NCBI RefSeq assembly: GCF_030253575.1
Contig: NC_080564.1
Coordinates: 6,988,501-7,052,500 of the forward strand
Source: Rhododendron vialii
Taxonomy: Eukaryota > Streptophyta > Magnoliopsida > Ericales > Ericaceae
Direction: 5' to 3'
Length of the DNA stretch: 64,000 nucleotides
The position numbers were made by a program, and so were the translations under genes. Below the pieces are notes generated by a model. It saw only the letters and a list, made by a program, of their open reading frames with translations. It was not told where the DNA came from and ran no database searches. Positions 22,715-32,265 of this stretch are shown in pieces; the stretch's first letter is position 1, and the number at the start of each line of letters is the position of its first letter.

Positions 22715-22863
22715 AAGTCTATGTTCTTGGTAAGGTCGCATATTCGAATCCCACGAAAGGCCACCATGGGCCACTAAAGAGTCTGTCTGGTCGTTAACTT
22801 TAGGACCCCGGAATTAGCTAAAATGTACGCAAACTGGTCCGTACATCTAGTTATAAAAAATGG
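22715..22863 (+). mobile_element. SINE-like fragment
   Basis: GGTAAGGTCGCATATTCGAATCCCACG has a Pol III B-box-like core (TTCGAATCCC); it is followed by GGGCCACTAAAGAGTC, GACCCCGGAATTAGC, GTACGCAAACTGGTCCGTAC and a short A-rich end. This is the organisation of plant tRNA-derived SINEs. Ends are approximate. Confidence 0.55.
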
Positions 22864-22972
22864 TGGAAATTAGGTGAGTTTGATGAGTGATCTTAAAAAA
22901 TTATTTCTTGTCCTTGTTGTTTTCACATGATTTTTGCAGGAGATTTTGATCAACTTGACTTCTCTTCCCTTT

Positions 22973-23319
22973 GAGAGATGCTTTTCCCCCCTCCCTTGCC
23001 CCCCTTCCACTTTTTTGCCAAAATGTCCGAAATACCCCCAACCTCCACCATTTTAACTAAATTCTATTAAATAAATAAGATAAAATAAATTTGTAAAATA
23101 AATAATATTAAAGAGAAAAAAGATATAAAGAATATTAAATAAATAAAAGAGAAAAAAAGATATAATGAAAAAGAGATAAATAAATACATAAGATAAAAGA
23201 ATTAAGAAATTAAATAAAAATAGAATTTAGTTAAAAGGGTAGGGATTGGGGGTATTTCGGATATTTTGGCAAAAAGATGGGGGGCGTGGCTGTCAGGGGA
23301 GGGGGGAAAAGCAATTTGC
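22973..23319. mobile_element. Mutator-type MITE with AT-rich core, 9-bp target duplication
   Basis: Left arm GAGAGATGCTTTTCCCCCC to CCGAAATACCCCC is mirrored by the right arm GGGGGTATTTCGGATATT to GGGGGGAAAAGCAATTTGC. CTTCCCTTT (22964-22972) is repeated at 23320-23328. The arms are purine/pyrimidine-biased and the 170-bp core is almost only A and T with GATAAA-type units. Confidence 0.82.
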
Positions 23320-23419
23320 CTTCCCTTTTGTTGGGTCCCTTAGTACTGATTTAGGGGAATATTGTGGGAATCTTTGAATGCTATCTTAACAATTTGTTTC
23401 ATGAAACTTTATGTTACAA

Positions 23420-23807
23420 GGCATTTGGGGAAATTCTTATCCAACCCTTTCTTTCTCTTCAAGAATTCACGTACATTTTCAGTTGTCACTGGTGTACAAA
23501 ATTTCCTTGTGTGTTGTATGGCTCTTGGACATATTGAAACTCTGGAGGAAAAAGGGCAGGAAGGAAAAAAAATTTTTGATTGGTGAAAGTCAGTATTGTT
23601 AGAATACTTAAAAGGGCATGTGAGGAAATCGTAATCCAACCCTTTCTTCCTCTTCAAGAATGCACAAACATTTTCAGTTATCATCGGTTTACGAAATTTC
23701 CTTGTGTGTTGTATGGGTCTCAGACGTAATGGAATTTTGGACGAAAAATGGCAGGAAGGGAAAAGTCTTCCTAATCGGCGAAAGTCAGCATTGTTAGAAT
23801 ACTTAAG
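23420..23807. repeat. Two-copy tandem duplication, unit 194 bp
   Basis: The units starting GGCATTTGGGGAAATTC (23420) and GGCATGTGAGGAAATCG (23614) are similar throughout and both end GTTAGAATACTTAA. Short frames across them change phase between copies, so no protein is supported. Confidence 0.85.
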
Positions 23808-24051
23808 ATTAACAAGGAAGGAAAAAGTTAGGAATAAGACAAATGCTAAACTAGTTTTTCTCTTTTGCTTCTGCTAGGAAATGAGAGAAAAATGGATATA
23901 CATTTATCTTAAAAAAAAAAAACATTCTTCGGTCTCGTCACCCTGAAAATCGAATTTGTTCTCATAAAATCCGTACATAGCCCTATATTCCACTTAATTT
24001 CCATGTAGTCCCCTCAGGGTATCCAATGATTTCAGAAAATCAAAACAATAG

Positions 24052-24054
<3 letters not shown>

Positions 24055-24088
<34 letters not shown>
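24055..24088. repeat. (AT)n microsatellite
   Basis: Pure AT dinucleotide run at the left edge of the next foldback element; a shorter AT run occurs at its right edge (24411-24422). Confidence 0.95.
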
Positions 24089-24092
<4 letters not shown>

Positions 24093-24124
24093 GAATTTTC
24101 AAGTGAGGGATCCCTCATTTTAAC

Positions 24125-24411
24125 AAAATGAGGGACTTTTATTTCCCGATCAAATTTTGAAAATCCGAACCATTCAATGTGTGCAGAACGTAATTTTAAG
24201 GGTCCCCGCGAGAAATCAGCAAAAAAAAAGACCGGGAAGGGCGTCATCCGAGCGGTTTTTTTTGAACCGTTCAATGAAAACTGCTCGGATGAAGCCCTTC
24301 CCGGTCATTTTTTTTGCTGATTTCTCTCAAGGACCCTTAAAATCACGTTCTGATCACTTTGAGCGGCTCGGATCATTGAAATTCAATCGGGAATGAGAGT
24401 CCCTCATTCTA
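24125..24411. mobile_element. Foldback MITE inserted in TA repeats
   Basis: Left arm AAAATGAGGGAC, CGTAATTTTAAGGGTCC, GAGAAATCAGC, GACCGGGAAGGGCGTCATCC is mirrored by GGATGAAGCCCTTCCCGGTC, GCTGATTTCTC, GGACCCTTAAAATCACG, GTCCCTCATTCT. Arms are about 130 bp with a very short loop, so this is an almost complete hairpin. It lies between two AT microsatellites, consistent with TA-targeted insertion. Confidence 0.83.
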
Positions 24412-24524
24412 TATATATATATTGTTTTGGTTATTTGGGGGCATGTGTGTTGGGAGTAATAAAAAGTAGTATAATAAATTTTGTACGCAAAATACTGGAA
24501 TAAAAAAAGAGAAATGCCATAATG

Positions 24525-24850
24525 TATATATCACATTTCAATGACGTGAAAGTTGTAGCCAAGGCTAGTGGCGAATATTATGTTTTTAAAGATAAGGATC
24601 TGATATTGCATCAATATCAACAAAAGCATAGTTGACATCTCTCTCTCCAGATACAATAGTCGAATATCATACAGAAACAATATTGTACTTTGTGTCCTAC
24701 AAGAAAACACCCTTAAAAAATACCAAGTGTATGTAGGTGAAAATTTGAAGTAAATCCGCGAAAATTGCAGAAACGAAACTGCAAGATATTGGTAACACCT
24801 ATGAAGCATATATTCAGGAGTGTGAATAAATTGGATGGGGAATCAGTGAA
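24525..24850. repeat. Unassigned repeat family, copy A
   Basis: Contains CACATTTCAATGACGTGAAAG, AAGGCTAGTGGCGA, CTCCAGATACAATAG and GCAGAAACGAAACTGCAAG. The same ordered text occurs at 24962-25155 and at 30785-31120. Possibly a decayed non-coding end of a UGT-related or retroelement sequence; type unknown. Confidence 0.65.
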
Positions 24851-24961
24851 TGTGTTTTTTGAAATTTTTTGTTTGGTTTATTTGGGGGCATGTGTGTAGG
24901 GGTTATAAAAAGGGGGTTTGTCTGCTAAACAAGGAGAAACAGATCGAGAGTTTAGATTTTT

Positions 24962-25155
24962 TTGATATATTTCACATTTAAATGACGTGAAAGTTGAAGC
25001 CAAGCCAAGGCTAGTGGCGAGTATTGTGTATGTTTTTAAAAGTAAGGATCTAATCTTGCGTTGATGTTAACGAAAGCATAGTTGACATTTACCTCTCCAG
25101 ATACAACAGACAAATATCACACAGAAAAACACTACAATTTGTGCCCACATGAAAT
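24962..25155. repeat. Unassigned repeat family, copy B, joined to UGT relic
   Basis: CACATTTAAATGACGTGAAAG to CTCCAGATACAACAGAC matches copy A closely. Its right edge runs straight into the UGT fragment at 25155-25390. Confidence 0.65.
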
Positions 25156-25390
25156 TCGAGGTTCATGATGTTTCGATGGCTAGAAAAGAAGCTAGAAAGT
25201 AGAACAGACTCTTCTGAAGAAACTGTTGGTTTTCTGGTGACGAGGGTGATCGTAACATTTTGTGATGCTGCCATTGCTGCAAGTCCAAGAAAGGGATTTC
25301 AATGGCCTGTGCCGGGACTTGGGAAGACACGACGTGAGGAGGGGGAGGACTCTCACCATTATACGTGAGGAGGGGGAGGACTCCCACCAT
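25155..25390 (-). pseudogene. N-terminal fragment of a UGT708-like glycosyltransferase
   Basis: On the minus strand PPPHVV is read in one frame, and after a frameshift MAASQNVTITLVTRKPTVSS, SSHRNIMNLEFHV follow in another. This is the start of a family-1 UGT (compare QHGVQITLITTHPTISLAES in the intact gene at 22476). The GxGH catalytic region is damaged and nothing C-terminal to about residue 75 is present. A 26-base direct repeat (GAGGAGGGGGAGGACTC unit) has duplicated the 5' edge. It is a dead copy, not transcribed as far as can be judged. Confidence 0.78.
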
Positions 25391-25505
25391 TATCGAACTT
25401 TTTCGGAGTTATAGAGTTAAGACATGAAGACCATATTTTCCAGCTTTAAATCCTGCATGTTCTTGTTTTTAGTTTGTTGGTTTCTGAAGGTATTCTAATA
25501 AGGAC

Positions 25506-26083
25506 CAGGGCCGGCCCAACCCCAAGGCCCAAGAGGCCTGGGCCTTGGGCATTTTAAAAATGTCCAATTTTTGGGGCACTCTAATTTTTTTAGTGTTTGG
25601 GTTTGACTAGGACTCTTTTTAGCCCAATATCATTAAAAAAAATGCTCATCCAACATGCAAATAAAGGCCCAAAAACTCAAATGACTCAAAACTCGATGGC
25701 ATTTTTGTAAATCAAAGAACTAATTGGTCCATTTAAAAAAAAAAACCAAAGCCACACTCATCAACATTTAGGGAAAATTCAAAAAAATTGGGGATTTTGA
25801 AATTTGAGGGCCCACACACCAATTTTACTTCCAAAATCTTCATCCTCTTCCTTCCCTCTCCGCTCTTGTCTCTCTCTCTCTCTCTCTCTTCAAAATATTT
25901 CTCTCCCCATCGAATGGTCTGCTTCCCATCTTCATCACCACCACCGACACCCAATCCCGCCACCATCAAACGCCCACCCCCATTTCAACGAATCTGTCAT
26001 TTCCGCCGTTCTCTCGCCCTCCCACCACCGCGGCCTATCTCTCGCCAATCCTTGCCCTCAGTGCACCCATTTTCTTACCAGTG

Positions 26084-26127
<44 letters not shown>

Positions 26128-26902
26128 GTGCTTTTCTAGGGACTGTTGAGCAGAGTGACAAAAGTCGAGGTTGGGTCCTCATTCCTCAATATGTTTAGCT
26201 TTGGTGAAGATGGCAGCGATTGGGGTTCCTCTGTTTTGCATTTTTTTTTATCATAACTTTTGTATTTCGGATCAGAGAAATCTTCGTACATATATTGGTG
26301 TATTAGTTTGTGTATCCACAGATATTGTTCCCATAGTTTTTCTGATGTTACCGTAGTTTAATTGTTTCAGTTTTGGGGATTTGCGTTGTGTTGGAATTGG
26401 GGAAAATATCCTTCTTGTTTTTTTAGGATTAAATTTTTTTTATGTTTGACTCAAATTGCATTGCCTCTAAAGAATCAAGGAAAAAAATAGAGCTTTGCAA
26501 ACCCTGAACTTTTGTTCAAGACTTGAAAGATGATATGAATCTGTAGAAATTACTTGATACATTCAACAACTGGACTTAATTCATAAACACCAATGTCAAC
26601 AAAGATTCTCATTTTTCTCTTGGACTTTTAATTTGCAAGGTATGTTTAGCTATTTGCCAGCTATCCAAACAAAGCGTAAATCTGGTGTTGAACGAAAGCA
26701 AAATTGACATGGTTTCGTCAACGGATTCACAAAGAAAAAATATGGCTGGGATCACCGTTGAAGAGAATGTTTGAGTTCTTCTCTGCCTCTTAGCTTAGGA
26801 ACAGAGCATTCTCATTCAGAAGTCTTACAGTGGGATCCGAGTATTAGGGGCACACTTTTTTTAATTTTGCCTTGGGCACTCAAAACCTTTGGGCCGGCCT
26901 TG
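25506..26902. mobile_element. Non-autonomous hAT-type transposon
   Basis: Left terminus CAGGGCCGGCCCAA and right terminus TTTGGGCCGGCCTTG are inverted repeats (CARGGCCGGCCCAA). The flanks ATAAGGAC (25498-25505) and ACAAGGAC (26903-26910) form an 8-bp target duplication with one mismatch. An 8-bp duplication with CA...TG ends is typical of hAT elements. At 1.4 kb it is too short for a transposase, and no BED finger or dimerisation domain is seen; inside are CT microsatellites and GGGCCTTGGGCA-like subterminal motifs repeated at the right end. Confidence 0.85.
26085..26124. repeat. (CT)n microsatellite inside the hAT element
   Basis: Uninterrupted CT run; a second, shorter one is at 25866-25889. 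Several open frames over this part are made by the low complexity. Confidence 0.95.
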
Positions 26903-27052
26903 ACAAGGACTAGTATTTGAAATAGTACAATAGAGAGATTGAGATTTGATTAAGAAGCCCCATGAAAGATCGAACACAAATTTCCAAAGTGGAATGATTC
27001 TGTTATTCTGGTATACATATTTTCTGGAGTTATCAATTGTAACACGATAATG

Positions 27053-27289
27053 TGGGGAAAATTTTTCAGTGCTTGGTGGGTACCACGTGGTGCCCGCTCG
27101 GCGCATCCGAGCCGTCCATTGTGTTTTTGGACGGCTCGAATTTGGAGAGAGGAAAATGAGAGAGAGAGTGTTGGGATGAGAGGAGAGAGAGGATTTCAAT
27201 CCAAGCCGTCCAAAAGTGCATTGGATAGCCCAGATGTGCCGAGCGGGTACCACATGGGATATACCCACCTAGCATTGGAAAAATTTCTC
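27053..27289. mobile_element. MITE with long terminal inverted repeats
   Basis: Left arm GGGGAAAATTTTTCAGTGCT, GGTGGGTACCACGTGGT, CCCGCTCGGCGCATC is mirrored by GATGTGCCGAGCGGGTACC, ATACCCACCTAGCATTGG, AAAAATTTCTC. ATAATG flanks the element on both sides (27047-27052 and 27290-27295). Inside are paired GAGCCGTCCA / TTGGACGGCTC-like pieces. Confidence 0.8.
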
Positions 27290-27549
27290 ATAATGCGGTC
27301 CTCCTTGTAAGAGATTCACTTTCCTGTGATGGGTTCCAATATTTTCTGATTTTCTCTCTCTCCACATCATTGCAATTATGGATTATGTATTTTTCATGCT
27401 TCTGTCGCTGGCTCGCAATGGCAACCATGTATCATTGACCCAGCTAAAGCAAACATTTGGAGAGGTGCAATGAAATTAGGATCTCCATTTCAAGCTTGAA
27501 ATGTATGGAGCATGCAGATCACTCAATAGAAAACAACCAAGAAGGTGAC

Positions 27550-28640
27550 TAATCTTTTTATTTTTTGAATCATCCGAAACTGCTAAAAGGCTCACATGGA
27601 AAAATGAGACAAAGGGGGAACAGCCACCCCAGTTTTGGGGGCGAGAGAGCCTCTCATTGCCATAGTTGGTACTGAGTGGAGCAGCTTTGTTCGCGATCCA
27701 TTCTTCAGACTCACCAACATGAATACCTAGCTTCTAATTTGACTCTACCTCAACCCCTTGAAGACCCAAAGCCTGAATACACGTCTCACTGATTGCATGG
27801 AGTTCCCCCTGTAAAAGCCGAACGAATCATAATTGATTTAGCCAAACCTTCCACCACCATCCCATTCCATTCTTTTTATTAGCACCACCGCAGCTTTACC
27901 CTCTCTACTAGTTGGTTTATGAGGCATGTCACAGTTAGCCTTGATTTTCCTAAAGTCCGGAGCCTTCCACAGAGACACACCATCCGCAACTGGAGGGTTA
28001 TCCGTATGGACTGAAGGAATCACACAATCATTCAGAAATTCCATTGAAGCAAAGTTGGCCTTAGCTACTGTTTCCATGGGATTTACACTAACATGTCAAA
28101 AAACTAACTCATTCCTGGATTTCCAGATGAACCAAAGAAATAACAGCCACAGAACTCAACAACTCACAAGCTTCATTTTTAGGGTGATTTTCAAAAATAT
28201 TAACAGACCACTTAACAGAAGACCCAGAAGTACCCAAAGGACCTTGGAGATGCAAATCACAGCCAAACCAAACTGCCCTCGCCCACTAACAGAAAAACAG
28301 CAAGTGTTCTATTGACTCAACACAGCTATCACATACTGGGCAAGAGTAATAGAGGGTACCTACGTTTGAATAAATTCTCCCTTTTTGCATGACTGTTTCT
28401 GCACACTCTCCACAAAAAATTCCTCACCTTGTTTGGGGCTTTAAGCTTCCAAATCGACTTCCAAAACCCTTCACTAGGTTTAAAGGAAGATTCTGCCCTG
28501 CTAGTAGGAGATGATGATTGCAATTGAAAAGCCAAATGGTACCCAGACTTGACTGAATAAACCCCATTGGAGTTATAATGCCACATCAGTTGGCCCCCTT
28601 TATTTATTACGGGAAGAGGGATAGGCTTGTGTATAGCAAT
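27550..28640 (-). pseudogene. 5'-truncated LINE: zf-RVT and RNase H-like remains
   Basis: On the minus strand GGQLMWHYNSNGVYSVKSGY, FWKSIWKLKAPNKVRNFLWR and, after a frame change, CPVCDSCVESIEHLLFFC form the zf-RVT region that ends plant L1-type reverse transcriptase ORFs. Further on, LWKAPDFRKIKANCD is the beginning of an RNase H-like (RVT_3) domain. Stops and frameshifts separate the parts. The 3' edge near 27553-27570 is A-rich on the minus strand. The reverse transcriptase core is absent, as expected from truncated target-primed insertion. Confidence 0.8.
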
Positions 28641-28642
28641 GC

Positions 28643-29785
28643 TCAGAGAGGGGATAGGCATGCAACAAATGGATAAGTTGCGTAAGGATGACTATAAGGA
28701 ATTGGTTCATCACAAAGCACATTCCATGTCTCGGACTTCAGATTATAGTATACTACTTTCCCTCGAATGGTTAACACAAGTCCAAAATCTTTTTCCTTCT
28801 CCCCCTCCACAAAACCCAAGATCGAATAGTAATGGATTGTGCTTTCCAATTCGGGGAATACAGAAATCAAGGGTCCAAGATTGACCTGAAACTTCACAAT
28901 CCAACAATAGTCCTTGTCCATCTCAAGGATACTGAACGCCACAGCAGAAAGTGTATTAGTCTGAATAAGAGTCAAACGGCCACCACATTCTCCAAAATAC
29001 CTAATCTTGTCCACACGATCAATTTTCGGCGGGTTTGGCAATTCTAACATCTTCTCTGAATCAATGTCAAATCCCGAGATAACATTCCCCTCACCTATCC
29101 AGTGGATAACACCACTACAAAACACCACGTGTATAACCCTTGTAACGGGTGGATGCAGTTGTTTCCAAGATGAACTCTCCGAAAAATAGATATCAATTTG
29201 AACACGGGGATAAAAACCCATAACCACAACTTTATAGTGAGGCGATTTCAAAGGATCAAAAGCCAAGAAAGCACGTAACACATAACGAAGAAGCCTAGAT
29301 GGAAGCAATTTATATGACTGCGTAGTAGGGTTACAAACAAGGTAACAACGACTCGTGAAGACTTGAGGAGAAATACAGCAGCGATACTCACATAACAGTA
29401 AGCCGTTAGAAGAGTGGGTAATCTCCGGGAAGGATTCAACAGCTCCAACAACGCCATCGAGGAAGGCGAGCGTGTGTGGATTCGGGTGGCCCTGAAGCGA
29501 GACGTACGTAGGTTTTACGTTCTCACAGTTCCACCGCAAGAACAAACCCAAGGCGGAGGGCCTACGGTTTCGGCCGGACTGTCTGGTGGCGAATTGGGAG
29601 TCGGAGATGAGAGAAAGCCAGTGCTTTGACACGGACTTGAATCGGACTAGGGATGTGGCCGGAAGACACAGAAGGATCTCGGTAAGGAGATCGGTGTTGT
29701 TGGCAATTAGTTCCGCCGCCAGTGAGGGTCCCGACGAAGCACGACCGATAATCGGGTTTCTTCTTTCACCGGATGATTCATTCAT
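28643..29785 (-). CDS. F-box protein with F-box-associated (kelch-like) C-terminus
   Basis: Single-exon gene of 380 aa. The F-box lies at about 28-68: TDLLTEILLCLPATSLVRFK, SVSKHWLSLISD carry the expected L-P, L-V-R-F-K and V-S-K-W positions that bind a SKP1/ASK adaptor. Downstream, SSNGLLLCEYR, YLVCNPTTQSYKLLP, YKVVVM, SSSWKQL, GVIHWIG and GRLTLIQ follow the pattern of plant F-box-associated domains that fold as a beta-propeller and choose the substrate of an SCF ubiquitin ligase. Target unknown. Start taken at the first ATG, 27 residues before the F-box. The stop (28643) lies only about 20 bp from recognisable LINE sequence, so the original 3'UTR has been replaced and the last residues may have been altered. 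Closest in layout to At5g07610-type F-box proteins. Confidence 0.88.
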   Translation of the reverse strand: MNESSGERRNPIIGRASSGPSLAAELIANNTDLLTEILLCLPATSLVRFKSVSKHWLSLISDSQFATRQSGRNRRPSALGLFLRWNCENVKPTYVSLQGHPNPHTLAFLDGVVGAVESFPEITHSSNGLLLCEYRCCISPQVFTSRCYLVCNPTTQSYKLLPSRLLRYVLRAFLAFDPLKSPHYKVVVMGFYPRVQIDIYFSESSSWKQLHPPVTRVIHVVFCSGVIHWIGEGNVISGFDIDSEKMLELPNPPKIDRVDKIRYFGECGGRLTLIQTNTLSAVAFSILEMDKDYCWIVKFQVNLGPLISVFPELESTIHYYSILGFVEGEKEKDFGLVLTIRGKVVYYNLKSETWNVLCDEPIPYSHPYATYPFVACLSPL

Positions 29786-30176
29786 GGCGTTGTTACAGGA
29801 GAAAGGGGTTTTGATATGATATTAAGATCTTTACTTCTTCCTCTTTTTATTTGATCAGATATTAAGATATTTACTTCACGCTTGGAAATGTATAGACATC
29901 TTTGATGCAGCAACTATCGTAAACTAACTGAAACCCTAGCAAAAGACGAACCCTAGCCGAAAGATACAGAGGGAGAACTAACCGAAACGGACCTCAAGAG
30001 ATGCAACAGGGGAAAAAAAAAAGACGAAACCCCAGCCGCCGCCATGTCCGGCACTCTAGGACCACTGGCGACTACCCGGCCTCTGGTTCGACGACGCCCG
30101 GAAAATGAGTAGCCGAGAAAAACTTCGATTGGCTTGGAGATAGAGGACCCCAAGTGTATGATCGGTGTACGAGAGA

Positions 30177-30351
30177 TTATTCCATGCCCCCGGGCATAGC
30201 CACGTGGTGCCCGGGGCTTTCTGCACCACACATTTCAGTGTGGGCCACACATCTGCACCACACATTTCAGTGTGGGCCCACACTGAAATGTGTGGTGCAG
30301 AAAGCCCTGAGGTCACCACGTGGTCATGCCCCAAGGGCATAGTATAATTTT
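30177..30351. mobile_element. Foldback MITE with internal repeat
   Basis: Left arm TTATTCCATGCCCC, GCATAGCCACGTGGTG, GGCTTTCTGCACCACAC is mirrored by GTGTGGTGCAGAAAGCC, CACCACGTGGTCATGCC, GGCATAGTATAA. The loop contains an extra direct copy of CTGCACCACACATTTCAGTG. ACGTGG is shared with the MITE at 27.05 kb, but the elements differ otherwise. Confidence 0.8.
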
Positions 30352-30784
30352 CCGTTCCCTTAACTATACACTGTTTTTGTACTTCGTCTTTAAACTATAA
30401 AAATCGCTTATATCTTTCAATTTTATGATTGGAACCAATTTGGTCTAATAGTTAGTAGAAACGGAGCATAGTTTGAGGACGGAGCATAGTTTGAGGACAA
30501 AGTAGACAAATGAAGCATAATATAGAGATGAAATATTAGACCAAGGAAATGTTTAATTTTTTTTTCCAAAACCGGAAATTCGTTAACGGTATACCAATGA
30601 TTCCAATTAAAAAGTTCAGGAATAAAATAGGTAATTTTTGTAGTTTAAGACCGAAATAAAAAAAAGAAACATAGTTTAGGAGATAAAAAAAAAAAAAAAA
30701 ACTCTTCTGTTTAGTATTGTAAAGATTGTGTGGAAAACTAAGAAACAAACAATGAGAAATAATAGTTCAAGATTATGTCATAGC
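30352..30784. other. Gene-free AT-rich stretch
   Basis: Contains a short direct repeat (GGAGCATAGTTTGAGGAC twice at about 30465-30497). Nothing else is supported. Confidence 0.45.
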
Positions 30785-31120
30785 AATATATTTCACATTT
30801 CATTGACGCGAAAGTTGTAGCGAACGCTAGTTGTGAGTATTATCTTTTAAATATGTGGATTTGATGTGCTAGTGATGAGTATTATTCTCTTAAACATGCG
30901 GATCCAATCTTGCATCAATGTCATAAAAAACACAATTGATATTTACTTCTCCAGATATAAAGTAGTCAAATATCACAGAGAAACAACACCGTAAATTGTG
31001 TCCCACGAGGAAATCTTCTTAGAGAATCCAAAGATACGTATGCGACAATTTAAAATAAATCAACGAAAATTGAAGAAACAGAACTGCGAGATATTGGCAA
31101 CAACCATTGAAACATAGATA
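30785..31120. repeat. Unassigned repeat family, copy C
   Basis: CACATTTCATTGACGCGAAAG, CTCCAGATATAAAG, AACAACACCGTAAATTGTG and GAACTGCGAGATATTGGC correspond in order to copies A and B at 24.5-25.2 kb. Confidence 0.65.
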
Positions 31121-31714
31121 TCGATACGCATGGCTGGCTTTAGACATACATTAAGGGTGCGGCAGGATCGAGCTACCAAATTTTAATTATTTTTTGGATC
31201 CCCAATTTTTGTTTGCTCTTGTATTGGAGTACATAGAATTTGTAGTGGAGCTTAATAATTACTACGTTTCACAACTAGTTACAGTCCCTCTGCTTCAACG
31301 TTTCAATGATTTTCATCGGTGCAATCTTTGGAGCTGCCTCCAGCTCCAAAAGCTTCCCTAACCTCTTTCCCAACCTTTTTAGGCCCCGTTCCGCTAACAA
31401 AAATAAGTACTCCTTCGAATACTTATTTTTTGAATTCGAAGCGATGTATTGTGAGAGAATGATCTGTCTCCTTGTCCATCATTATAATCATCATTATGTA
31501 TACTTCATGCTTCTATCGCTATGGGACCACCTGAGAAATTTCCATGAATAATTGGCCCTTCTAAAGGAAATATTTGGTGCTGCAGCTTCAGCAATATTAA
31601 TGCAGATATACTGTGAAGAAATTGCTTTCCATCATTACAAAAGTAATGCAGCAATCTTCTTATCAGCTATGAGCATTGGATTAGACTATATATGTTGGTG
31701 GAAGTTCTTCCGGT

Positions 31715-31863
31715 CTCGATATTCTTACTAAGTGTAAAACATCCAGTACCATAGGAAGTGTCGTATAATTAATACCGTCGCTATTAGCCTCGATATTCTT
31801 ACTAAGTGTAAAACATTCAGTACCATAGGAAGTGTCATATAATTAAGTGCCATCGCTATTAGC
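31715..31863. repeat. Two-copy tandem repeat, unit 74 bp
   Basis: CTCGATATTCTTACTAAGTG at 31715 recurs at 31789; both units continue with CAGTACCATAGGAAGTG and CGCTATTAGCC. Confidence 0.9.
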
Positions 31864-32265
31864 CTCAGACTATAGATGATTATAATATTGTATATCTCTT
31901 CATTATTAGTACCGTCAAACAAACAGGCCGAAAGAACCAATTGTTCGCTGGCAAAATAGTAGGCAATATTTGCAGAAATATTACTGAGAAGGAATGTCTC
32001 ACAGGCAGCTCAAAACAAGCAATGTTCCTCTTTTCACTCTTCAGAAACATTAATATTCCAATATGTTTGAATTCCATAAACCATTAATGTACAAATAAAT
32101 AAATAAAAAAACAGGGCTATTTCGCATAAAATCCATTTCAGTACAGGAGGAATTACAAAATATACGAACCCTAATTCTCTTTTTGTTTGTTCTGTTTCCC
32201 CGCGATCACCAAATACAAACTGAAATGAATCTGCAAATTGGGAAATGTGACAACTGCTCTTTAAA

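Noticed and set aside
25788-26198. Serine/leucine-rich frames at 25.8-26.2 kb
   Set aside because: They run over CT microsatellites inside the hAT element.
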